A stretch of DNA of 64,000 nt from Dyadobacter diqingensis (GTDB taxonomy: Bacteria > Bacteroidota > Bacteroidia > Cytophagales > Spirosomataceae), in NCBI RefSeq assembly GCF_024220585.1, contig NZ_JAMXKF010000001.1, positions 186,001-250,000 of the forward strand. Reading direction: 5' to 3'. A program made the translations under genes and the position numbers. Positions 45,869-53,060 of the stretch are shown here, piece by piece (position 1 is the stretch's first letter; each line of letters opens with the position of its first letter). The notes beneath the pieces were generated by a model, which saw nothing but the letters and a program-made list of their open reading frames with translations, was not told the origin of the DNA and searched no databases.

Positions 45869-45939
45869 TACTATATAAATTACATAGAGTATATATAGAA
45901 TTTAAGCAAATCGCATACTTTACCACAAGTGATAAAGTA
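45869..45939. promoter_or_regulatory. Two imperfect palindromes upstream of the DUF1684 gene
   Basis: Site 1, 45869-45891: TACTATATAAA and, across one T, TACATAGAGTA as imperfect inverted halves. Site 2, 45916-45939: TACTTTACCAC - AA - GTGATAAAGTA, ten of eleven pairs matching. They lie between the DUF1684 start and the end of the serine acetyltransferase gene. Both look like operator-type sites, but no regulator can be named. Confidence 0.5.
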
Positions 45940-45960
45940 GATAAACTGCGAAAAAGTGGG

Positions 45961-46803
45961 TTACAAGCTATTGGTGTTACTTTCTGCGACCACTTCGCGT
46001 GGCGTGATCCGCAATTGGTGCGTATTGAAAACCTGTGAATAAGGCTCAATACTTTTGGTCAAAAATACGCTTCCGCCGATGATACTGTTTCTGCCGATGA
46101 CCGTATCTCCACCCAAAATTGTTGTACGGGCGTAGATAATCACGTTATCTTCCACAGTCGGATGTCTTTTAATATCAGCAAGATCTTTGGCAACCTGTAA
46201 GGCGCCCAGGGTCACGCCCTGATAAATACTTACGTTTTTACCAATAACAGTTGTTTCACCGATCACGATTCCGGTGCCATGATCGATCATAAACGGAACA
46301 CCGATCAAAGCATTCGGGTGAATGTCCACGCCTGTTTTTCCGTGGGCATACTCGCTGACAATTCTTGGTAAAACCGGTATTTTCAGTTGGGTAAGTTTAT
46401 TGGCAATGCGGTAAACTGTGATTGCATAAAACCCAGGGTAAGAAACAATTACCTCATTCACACTGGTGGCAGCCGGATCGTATTCGTAGATTTTGCTGGC
46501 ATCAAGCCGTAAATCCTGATAAATGCCTTCCAATGCATTGTAAAACTCACTGACCACGCCTACAATATCCAACCCGGATGGTTCCAGGTAACTCAGCAAA
46601 ATATTTTCAAGATCAATCTGATTTTTCTTCAAAATCCCCTCATAGGATGATTTCTTGGGCAAATGATTACTTGGGAACAAAAACTGAACAAGGTCATTGA
46701 GCCATGAAATTGCGTCATGAGACGATGGCGTTGCCTCCCACTCTGCATGGTGGGTTTTGCGCAGCAGGTTAATTAACGACTGAGTGTTTGTTATTTTGTT
46801 CAT
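45961..46803 (-). CDS. Serine O-acetyltransferase
   Basis: 280 residues of the CysE/EpsC left-handed beta-helix type. An N-terminal helical region (1-160) is followed by hexapeptide repeats with VDIHPNALIGVPFMIDHGTG, VIGKNVSIYQGVTLGAL and RHPTVEDNVIIYARTTILGG. The His in MIDHGTG fits the catalytic one. It makes O-acetylserine, the acceptor of sulfide in cysteine synthesis. It is the third gene of the encapsulin operon, 101 bases behind the cysteine desulfurase, a common partner in family 2A loci. It may recycle sulfur released from, or feed cysteine to, the compartment. Confidence 0.9.
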   Translation of the reverse strand: MNKITNTQSLINLLRKTHHAEWEATPSSHDAISWLNDLVQFLFPSNHLPKKSSYEGILKKNQIDLENILLSYLEPSGLDIVGVVSEFYNALEGIYQDLRLDASKIYEYDPAATSVNEVIVSYPGFYAITVYRIANKLTQLKIPVLPRIVSEYAHGKTGVDIHPNALIGVPFMIDHGTGIVIGETTVIGKNVSIYQGVTLGALQVAKDLADIKRHPTVEDNVIIYARTTILGGDTVIGRNSIIGGSVFLTKSIEPYSQVFNTHQLRITPREVVAESNTNSL

Positions 46804-46821
46804 CGATCATGGTGAAAAGAC

Positions 46822-46870
46822 AACCGGCTGTCTGTTAAAATTAAGAAAAACAATGAACAGCCAGCCGGTT
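46822..46870. promoter_or_regulatory. Long hairpin between the desulfurase and acetyltransferase genes
   Basis: AACCGGCTG-T-CTGTT (46822-46836) pairs with AACAG-C-CAGCCGGTT (46856-46870): fourteen pairs with one mismatch and a 19-base loop. No T-run follows on the minus strand. It may set the ratio of shell/cargo to acetyltransferase by partial termination or mRNA protection. Confidence 0.65.
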
Positions 46871-46904
46871 ATCTTCGGTAATTTATCCTGAATTTTTCGA
46901 TCTT

Positions 46905-48974
46905 TTATCTGCGTGCGCCACGAAGACGGTAAAGTGTTTCCACCAGTACGTCTACGTCCGAGCAGGTATTGTAAAACGCCAGAGAAGGACGAACCGTGGT
47001 TTCAACACCAAATCGTCTCAAAATCGGCTGTGCACAATGATGCCCGGAGCGTACGGCAATGCCCTGCTGATTTAACGCTGCACCTACCTCTTCTGTTTTA
47101 TAACCTTCAAAAACAAATGAAAGAACCGATGCTTTATCGGGCGCTGTACCGATCAGGCGCAGGCCGGGAATGTCCTTCATCAGATTGGTTGCATAAACCA
47201 GAAGATAATGCTCATACTGATGGATCACATCGATGCCGATCTTGTTAACGTAATCGATCGCTGCACCCAGACCTACCGCATCTGCAATATTACCTGTTCC
47301 TGCTTCAAACCGATTAGGCGCGTCATGAAATTTGGTATGCTCAAAAGTCACATCCTGGATCATGTTTCCTCCGCCCTGCCATGGCTGGGTTTCATTTAAC
47401 AGATCCTCTTTTCCATAAAGTACGCCTATACCCGTTGGCCCGAAAACCTTATGACCTGAAAAAACAAACCAGTCACAGTTCAGGGCACGAACGTCCGAAC
47501 GCAAATGTGAAACAGATTGCGCACCGTCTACAAGTACCTTAGCTCCGGCTGAATGCGCCATCTCGACAATCCGTTTTGCAGGCGTTACCGTACCGAGCGC
47601 ATTGGATACCTGCGTAAACGAAACGAGTTTTGTTCTTGGATTTAACAGTTTGGCGTATTCATCCAGCAAAACCTGCCCGTCGTCATCCACAGGGATAACG
47701 CGGAGTTTTAATCCTTTTTTTGCAGCAAGTTGTTGCCAGGGAACAATGTTGGCATGGTGTTCCAGATTGCTGACAATGATCTCATCTCCCGCGGTCAGGT
47801 TTTGTTCTCCCCAGGTTTTTGCCACAAGATTAATCGCCTCGGTAGCCCCGCGCACGAAAATGATCTCATTTACAGAACCCGCATTTAGAAAAACCTGAAC
47901 CTTCTGGCGCGCACTTTCGTAAGCATCCGTTGCGCGGGCGGCAAGTTCATGCGCTGCACGGTGGATATTGGAATTTTCGTGCTCGTAAAAATAAGTAATC
48001 CTATCAATCACTTGTTTTGGCTTTTGCGTAGTCGCCGCATTATCCAGCCAAATCAGCGGTTTGCCATTTACTCTTTCCTGCAAAATCGGAAAATCCCTTT
48101 TAATCAGGTTCACATCAAACGGAGCGGCACCCGCACCGTTTTGGATATGTGGAAAAGATTTTCCGGCAAGCTGTGAGCCATGATTGTTATTTGAAGCAAA
48201 CGGATCATTTCCCTGGAAACCTGCCCCGGATAAAAAGTAATACTGAGAACCACCCAGCCCCGGATTTGCCGGAAGCTGTGGTGTACTTTGAAAAGTATTC
48301 AGTGATGTCCAGAGATTGTGTACATCCGGCTCAAAGGCAGTTTCGGCAGAAAAAGGATAAGCATTCGTCGATCCGTTTTGAATAACAGACGGAGAAATAC
48401 CGCTTCCAGCCACCGAGTGAGGCACGTGCCCCAGTCCGTTTGAGGCAGGAGCCTTGGGAACGCCTACATGCGGATCGTGAAAACTTGTCTGCGGATCGCT
48501 CAGATTTACAGCATTACCATGCTGCACAGCCGAGGGGGAAACACCGCTTCCGGCAACCGAGGGTGACGCATGTGTCAGTCCCGGCTGATCCGTTTGTGTT
48601 GTAATCTGATCGGGCCTGCCGGTTTGCAGGCTACTCAGATTTACCTCACTTACCTTTTCAGCACCCGACGGCGATACCCCAAACCCCGAAACCGGTGTGC
48701 TTTGGACAGGGAAATGCGGGTCCGGCAGACTCGTCTGCGGATCACTCACATTAAACCCGTCACCTTTGCTAAACAATGAAGGAAGTCTGTCATGAACCAG
48801 GTTCAATGATTTTTCCAACCTTGGATGGTCAGCCAGATCGGGAGAAAAATTGGCTTTCGGAACCTCATTGGGCATCAACGAGAAAAGCTCATTAGCGAGT
48901 TTTTCAAGTTCTGCCACATCAGGCAATCCCGAAATATTTCCGTCAGCGGGAAATTGATTAATATTTATACTCAT
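46905..48974 (-). CDS. Cysteine desulfurase, family 2A encapsulin cargo, with long N-terminal targeting region
   Basis: 689 residues, nearly 290 more than SufS. Residues 286-689 are a SufS-type fold: PLIWLDNAATTQKPK, the PLP lysine K509 in FVFSGHKVFGPTGIG and the persulfide cysteine C647 in RSGHHCAQPIL. Residues 1-285 are disordered, rich in Ser, Pro and Gly. They have a helical word DVAELEKLANELFSLMP near 19-35 and three tandem repeats at 75-111, 112-156 and 157-203. In SrpI systems the N-terminal region loads the enzyme into the shell. The start overlaps the shell gene by 17 bases, so translation is probably coupled. Confidence 0.95.
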   Translation of the reverse strand: MSININQFPADGNISGLPDVAELEKLANELFSLMPNEVPKANFSPDLADHPRLEKSLNLVHDRLPSLFSKGDGFNVSDPQTSLPDPHFPVQSTPVSGFGVSPSGAEKVSEVNLSSLQTGRPDQITTQTDQPGLTHASPSVAGSGVSPSAVQHGNAVNLSDPQTSFHDPHVGVPKAPASNGLGHVPHSVAGSGISPSVIQNGSTNAYPFSAETAFEPDVHNLWTSLNTFQSTPQLPANPGLGGSQYYFLSGAGFQGNDPFASNNNHGSQLAGKSFPHIQNGAGAAPFDVNLIKRDFPILQERVNGKPLIWLDNAATTQKPKQVIDRITYFYEHENSNIHRAAHELAARATDAYESARQKVQVFLNAGSVNEIIFVRGATEAINLVAKTWGEQNLTAGDEIIVSNLEHHANIVPWQQLAAKKGLKLRVIPVDDDGQVLLDEYAKLLNPRTKLVSFTQVSNALGTVTPAKRIVEMAHSAGAKVLVDGAQSVSHLRSDVRALNCDWFVFSGHKVFGPTGIGVLYGKEDLLNETQPWQGGGNMIQDVTFEHTKFHDAPNRFEAGTGNIADAVGLGAAIDYVNKIGIDVIHQYEHYLLVYATNLMKDIPGLRLIGTAPDKASVLSFVFEGYKTEEVGAALNQQGIAVRSGHHCAQPILRRFGVETTVRPSLAFYNTCSDVDVLVETLYRLRGARR

Positions 48975-49878
48975 GATAGTTTCCTATTTCTACGTCTTCA
49001 AGTACCGCAATCGCATCATCCACCAATACCGCCAGTGAGCAATACAGCGATACAAGATAAGATGCAATGGCTTTGTCATTAATACCCATGAAACGTACTG
49101 ATAAGCCCGGAGACTGCTCTCCCGGCAAGCCTGGCTGATACAGACCTACCACGCCCTGACGGCTTTCGCCGGTACGCAGAAGTAAGATCTTGGTCTTGCC
49201 ATTTTCAATCGGCAATTTATCAGAAGGGAAAAGCGGAATACCTCTCCATGTGATGAACTGCGATCCGAAAAGTGAAACTGTTGGAGGTGGTACACCTTTG
49301 CGCGTACACTCACGGCCGAAAGCAGCAATGGCCTTAGGATGCAATAAAAAGAAACCAGGTTCTTTCCACACTTTGGCGATCAACTCATCAAGATCGTCAG
49401 GAGTCGGTGCTCCGTTGCGTGTAGAAATACGCTGTGACGGAGCTATGCTCGCCAAAAGACCGTATTCTTCGTTATTGATAAGCTCACTTTCCTGGCGCTC
49501 TTTAATACTTTCGATCGTCAGACGAAGCTGCTCACTAATCTGGTTGTAAGGTTTGCTGTAAAGATCAGAAACGCGGGTATGCACATCTAAAACCGTATTG
49601 ACCGCATTCAGATTGTACTCACGCGGGTTTTCAACGTAATCGATAAAAGTATGCGGAAGCTCACGCTCATCACGGCCCGAACAGTCAACTTCGGCCACGC
49701 TGCCTTCTTTTACTTTATTGAGACGGTAAACGCCGGACTCAACAGGAATCCAGTTTAATAAATGAGTCAGCCAACGCGGGGTAATGGACACCATCTGAGG
49801 GACGGTACGCGTTGCGATGGCTAACTGCCTGGCCGCTACGTCACCAAGTGCAGTCTGCTTTTCGTTTAATTTTGGCAT
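48958..49878 (-). CDS. Family 2A encapsulin nanocompartment shell protein (SrpI-like)
   Basis: 306 residues, the length of family 2A shells. They have the HK97 phage capsid fold and no cyclic-nucleotide domain (that marks family 2B). Typical pieces are QMVSITPRWLTHLLNWIPVE, ESGVYRLNKVKEG, YNLNAVNTVLDVHTRVSDLY, PSQRISTRNGAPTPDDLDEL and the end VLVDDAIAVLEDVEIGNYHE. Many copies assemble into a closed shell around cysteine desulfurase. In Synechococcus the homologue is induced by sulfur starvation; recent work on such shells supports storage of elemental sulfur. It is the first gene of the operon. Confidence 0.95.
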   Translation of the reverse strand: MPKLNEKQTALGDVAARQLAIATRTVPQMVSITPRWLTHLLNWIPVESGVYRLNKVKEGSVAEVDCSGRDERELPHTFIDYVENPREYNLNAVNTVLDVHTRVSDLYSKPYNQISEQLRLTIESIKERQESELINNEEYGLLASIAPSQRISTRNGAPTPDDLDELIAKVWKEPGFFLLHPKAIAAFGRECTRKGVPPPTVSLFGSQFITWRGIPLFPSDKLPIENGKTKILLLRTGESRQGVVGLYQPGLPGEQSPGLSVRFMGINDKAIASYLVSLYCSLAVLVDDAIAVLEDVEIGNYHEYKY

Positions 49879-49957
49879 TTGCTTATTTGTTAATTTAACA
49901 GATTATAAACTCCATAATTCGAAACGGCTGTAATCTAAGTTGTTAGAAACCGTAATG

Positions 49958-49993
49958 CAAACATACAGGAATCCATTTTTAGCTATCGGCTAA
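49958..49993 (-). promoter_or_regulatory. Candidate encapsulin promoter with upstream palindrome
   Basis: On the minus strand a -7 box TATGTTTG is at 49958-49965, 80 bases before the shell ATG. The palindrome TTAGC-N5-GCTAA (49979-49993) lies just upstream, where a -33 element or operator would be. No clear -33 TTTG was found. The rest of 49879-50249 has no gene. Confidence 0.45.
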
Positions 49994-50249
49994 AACAGGG
50001 AGTCTACCACAGCGTGTCTTCAGGCACTTGGCCCGAAAAGGCTGCAATCCAAATAATTCTGACACTCAGCGACAGAGGTTTACTAAAACAGAAATTTTAT
50101 TTTGTAATTTAACATAAATAAGAGAGAAAATTCTTCGCAAAGTCCTATGGTTTTAATAGATTTTATGGATTTGTCAATCGGATACTGTACCACAAAAATT
50201 ATTTATATACTAATTCGATAGACTTTATATTTTTATTAAAATAAGTATG

Positions 50250-50257
50250 TAAATTTG
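50250..50257 (+). promoter_or_regulatory. -7 box of the zinc-ribbon gene
   Basis: TAAATTTG matches TAnnTTTG and lies 30 bases before the ATG at 50288. The -33 region is T-rich but not a clear TTTG. Confidence 0.45.
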
Positions 50258-50287
50258 GCACATAGTGGAATTCAGAACTTATAAATT

Positions 50288-50716
50288 ATGCTTTCAAAAG
50301 ACCTTATCGATGCTTATAAGAATGAAGATTTAGCCGCCGAAGCGTTTAAAGAATATCGCCTTAGAAAGGGTATCGCCTGCAAAAAGTGTGGCTGTAATGA
50401 CCATTACTGGTTATCGTCCAAGCAGCAGTTTCAGTGTAAGAAATGCAGGTTTCGCACCACGCTGCAAAGCGGCACGCTATTGGAAGGAAGCAAATTACCG
50501 GTTTCCTATTTTTTTATTGCCCTGCATTTATTGATAAAAAAGGGAAACGATCTTAAAATCGAAGAATTCCAGGAGCAAACCGGGCATAAATACAGCGAAC
50601 CGCTTTATGACTTTCTGAGAAAAATAAAATTTTACCTGAAAAACAATGATCAAAACTCTATACTAATTGACTTCCTGGAAGTAGTGAACGGAAATTTTAT
50701 TGTGAAGGAACATTAA
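50288..50716 (+). CDS. Transposase-derived zinc-ribbon protein without nuclease domain
   Basis: 142 residues. Residues 30-65 form a zinc ribbon, IACKKCGCNDHYWL and QFQCKKCRFRTTLQSGT, followed by LLEGSKLPVSYFFIALHLLI. This is the N-terminal layout of IS1595-type transposases (zinc ribbon, then a helix-turn-helix region). The DDE/DDD nuclease domain is absent, and the frame ends normally, so it is either a truncated relic or a recruited DNA-binding protein. No inverted repeats flank it. It is divergent from the encapsulin operon and could bind the shared 410-base gap. Confidence 0.7.
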   Translation: MLSKDLIDAYKNEDLAAEAFKEYRLRKGIACKKCGCNDHYWLSSKQQFQCKKCRFRTTLQSGTLLEGSKLPVSYFFIALHLLIKKGNDLKIEEFQEQTGHKYSEPLYDFLRKIKFYLKNNDQNSILIDFLEVVNGNFIVKEH

Positions 50717-50721
50717 CATGG

Positions 50722-50750
50722 CGGTCGGTTATCGGTGGTCGGCTTTCAGA
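50722..50750. repeat. Heptad-repeat tract
   Basis: Four words with a period of seven, GGTCGGT TATCGGT GGTCGGC TTTCAGA (from 50723), of the NNTCGGC type also seen at 44658-44868 and 63613-63676. It lies just past the stop of the zinc-ribbon gene. Confidence 0.65.
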
Positions 50751-50781
50751 CTTTTTTCGCAATCAATCGTTTTGAAAATAT

Positions 50782-50817
50782 AAAGAGCCGTCATCCTGAT
50801 TTGGTTGACGGCTCTTT
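50782..50817. terminator. Hairpin between convergent zinc-ribbon and cyanophycinase genes
   Basis: AAAGAGCCGTCA pairs perfectly with TGACGGCTCTTT over a 12-base loop. On the minus strand it is followed by ATATTTTC. It is positioned to end the cyanophycinase transcript and perhaps the opposing one. Confidence 0.7.
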
Positions 50818-50844
50818 GGGATACCTTAAATTCCTGTATGATTG

Positions 50845-51798
50845 TCAATCCTTTTTAGCAGGTTCTTCCAATACCTTTCGCTCTTTCAGATCATATTTTT
50901 GTCCCTGCTTCAAAAAGAAAAATGGTCCCTGATAATTTGTTTCCGGGCCGTTGCCATCAGAAAAACGTCTTTCTCTTTTCGAGACGATTGTATTGTGATC
51001 ATAAACGGCGACATAAGATCTGCCAATAACCTCAAATACATCTTTTTGTACGACAATTGCTGTGGCTTCATCCAGCCCGATACCGATAAGCTCGGGCGAC
51101 TGACGGATAAACTCAATCAGATCAAACTGACGGTTTCGGCGGAGCAGGTGCTGATCAATGGCCGAGTTTTTAAGAAATCCCAGTCCCTGGGTATGATCGC
51201 CCACCAGGATATGCGCGCCTTTCGTGTCGCCTCTCCATAAAAACGAGCCCTGAATACTGGCTCCTGCAGAGGTTCCCGATATCACGCCTCCCCTTTCCAG
51301 CACCTGCTGAAAAGCCTTGTGCGTTAAGGTGTTCAGATATGAGTCGGCAATTCTCCACTGCCTTCCTCCTACAAAATAAATCCCGGTAGCCTCCTTGATC
51401 GGTGCTGCAAATTTCTCGCTATTGGCTTCGGTCAGACTATTGGTATGCAGCATGGTAACGTTTTTGATGCCTGTTTCCCGCTTAACAAGCTCTACACCAT
51501 CGGTTTTGTAAGCAGCAGAATCACCCGCAGCAGCCGTGATGACCACAATCCTTGCTTTTTCTTTTCCGCCAGCCAGTTCAACAAACTTATTCCAGATTTC
51601 CGGCGTGGCACCACCGCCTCCAATAATAATCAACGATCCTTTATCAGGTCCATGCCTGGTCGGGGTTTCACTGATGGTGATCGGTGTCTGGGAAAAAGCC
51701 CTGACCCCAAACAAAAACAACGATGCGGCAAAAATTGCAGTGAGTTTAAGACATGACCCGTCAACACACGCGAAAACAAGAATCCTGATACTTTTCAT
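50845..51798 (-). CDS. Exported cyanophycinase (peptidase family S51)
   Basis: About 317 residues from ATG 51798 (MKSIRILVFACVDGS); 15 more codons upstream are open but unlikely. A signal peptide (AIFAASLFLFGVRAFSQ) precedes the S51 fold: SLIIIGGGGATPEIWNKFVEL, VVITAAAGDSAAY, YFVGGRQWRIADSYL and the nucleophile Ser in ISGTSAGASIQG. IDQHLLRRNRQFDLIEF and GIGLDEATAIVV are also typical. It cleaves cyanophycin to beta-Asp-Arg dipeptides. No cyanophycin synthetase is nearby, and export suggests it uses polymer from other organisms. Confidence 0.92.
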   Translation of the reverse strand: MKSIRILVFACVDGSCLKLTAIFAASLFLFGVRAFSQTPITISETPTRHGPDKGSLIIIGGGGATPEIWNKFVELAGGKEKARIVVITAAAGDSAAYKTDGVELVKRETGIKNVTMLHTNSLTEANSEKFAAPIKEATGIYFVGGRQWRIADSYLNTLTHKAFQQVLERGGVISGTSAGASIQGSFLWRGDTKGAHILVGDHTQGLGFLKNSAIDQHLLRRNRQFDLIEFIRQSPELIGIGLDEATAIVVQKDVFEVIGRSYVAVYDHNTIVSKRERRFSDGNGPETNYQGPFFFLKQGQKYDLKERKVLEEPAKKD

Positions 51799-52030
51799 TT
51801 GAAGCAAATTGAGTATAAAACATGTATTGCATGGTGGTCTCACAGTGAAAATACATCATGAATACTTGTTTACTCAATATCCGCAGCGATTCTTTTTTAT
51901 TTTATATTATTTCCTATTTAACTGAAATAAAACTAATTATCGACGATAAGTTCCTGATAATAACCCACCCCTTTACCTATATACGCACTCTTAATCTGAT
52001 GTAGATAGCGGCATAAAAAATCCAACCGAC

Positions 52031-52855
52031 TTACTGCCTGTTTCCAATTGAAACACCAAACGTTAACCTTGAATCATCTCTTTTTCTGGATGCTTCCACA
52101 ACGCTCTCGTAGGAATTTTCATAACTCGTTCTTAAAACAACCCATTTGTTGACCGGAAATTCCAGCGATATGACTGTATTCCAGCGGAAGTTTGAAAAAT
52201 CAGTAATGGCAGGCTGCACAAAAGTAATGTGATTGATCCGGAACCGGTCTTTTGCGAAGGAGTGTTTTCCCTTTACCCGGAATGAATTTCGCTGAACGCT
52301 TTTTGTGGGCAGCTCTCTGAAATTGGTCGATTCATGAACAATGGCATTGGTAAGCAGCAAACGGTTTTTACTGGTACTGACAACCCGGTAACCGATCCCG
52401 GCACCCGCCATGGCCCGAAGGGTAATACCTCTCAAATTGCTTGTCTCCAAAGTCCCCAGACCAAAAACATAGGTTTTTCTTTTCTTGAAAACATCGATAA
52501 ATAAATCCACATAAGAATCCCGCTCTGCCAGAATCCCGTTTTGCTTTCCATAGGTAAATCTCGGATTGGTCGCAATGGAGATCACCGGGCCTGTCAGGAT
52601 GACTTCCGCGCGCAGAACCATCAGACTGCGGTTCACATTACCGCGGGTAAAATTTCCATCCCCGATAAATCGGTAACTCAGCGTATCAAGTTTGAAAACC
52701 GAAGGCGTTACCAGCGTATCAGGCGGAAAAGTGGTGATCGAATCTGCCGCAGGAACCGAAGAACTATCAATTTGCTGAGCATAAGTATGCTGACAAAGAG
52801 CAAAAAATATAAATGTTAACGACTTAAAAAAGAGCTTAAAAAATGATTTCTTCAT
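52031..52855 (-). CDS. DUF481-type outer-membrane protein
   Basis: 274 residues from ATG 52855 (MKKSFFKLFFKSLTFIFF); upstream codons are open for 14 more. The signal peptide ends near YAQQ. After a Ser/Asp/Pro-rich spacer the mature part is beta-rich (LDTLSYRFIGDGNFTRGNVNRS, FRINHITFVQPAI, VISLEFPVNKWVVLRTSYENSYES), as in DUF481/salt-induced outer-membrane proteins. Role unknown. It stands alone between the cyanophycinase gene and the divergent helicase gene. Confidence 0.8.
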   Translation of the reverse strand: MKKSFFKLFFKSLTFIFFALCQHTYAQQIDSSSVPAADSITTFPPDTLVTPSVFKLDTLSYRFIGDGNFTRGNVNRSLMVLRAEVILTGPVISIATNPRFTYGKQNGILAERDSYVDLFIDVFKKRKTYVFGLGTLETSNLRGITLRAMAGAGIGYRVVSTSKNRLLLTNAIVHESTNFRELPTKSVQRNSFRVKGKHSFAKDRFRINHITFVQPAITDFSNFRWNTVISLEFPVNKWVVLRTSYENSYESVVEASRKRDDSRLTFGVSIGNRQ

Positions 52856-53060
52856 AACAAGTTTTACTGTAATACCACGCCAAAAACTCAGCTTCATCCC
52901 CTATTTAACAATTTTAGAAGTTGTTTATTGTCGTGACTCCAACTGAAAATTTCGCAGGACTGCAAGCGGCAACCATGCTGATAATTCCTTCAAATAAACT
53001 TAATTTCACATATTGGAACCAAGCTTCCAGACATATTTAATCCCAGGAATATCTATAAGA

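Noticed and set aside
45847..46038. 63-codon plus-strand frame as a small regulator gene
   Set aside because: It begins in the palindromic control region and runs into the antisense of the serine acetyltransferase end; protein likeness comes from those bases.
50288..50716. Complete insertion sequence
   Set aside because: No DDE domain, no terminal inverted repeats and no target duplication were seen around the zinc-ribbon gene.
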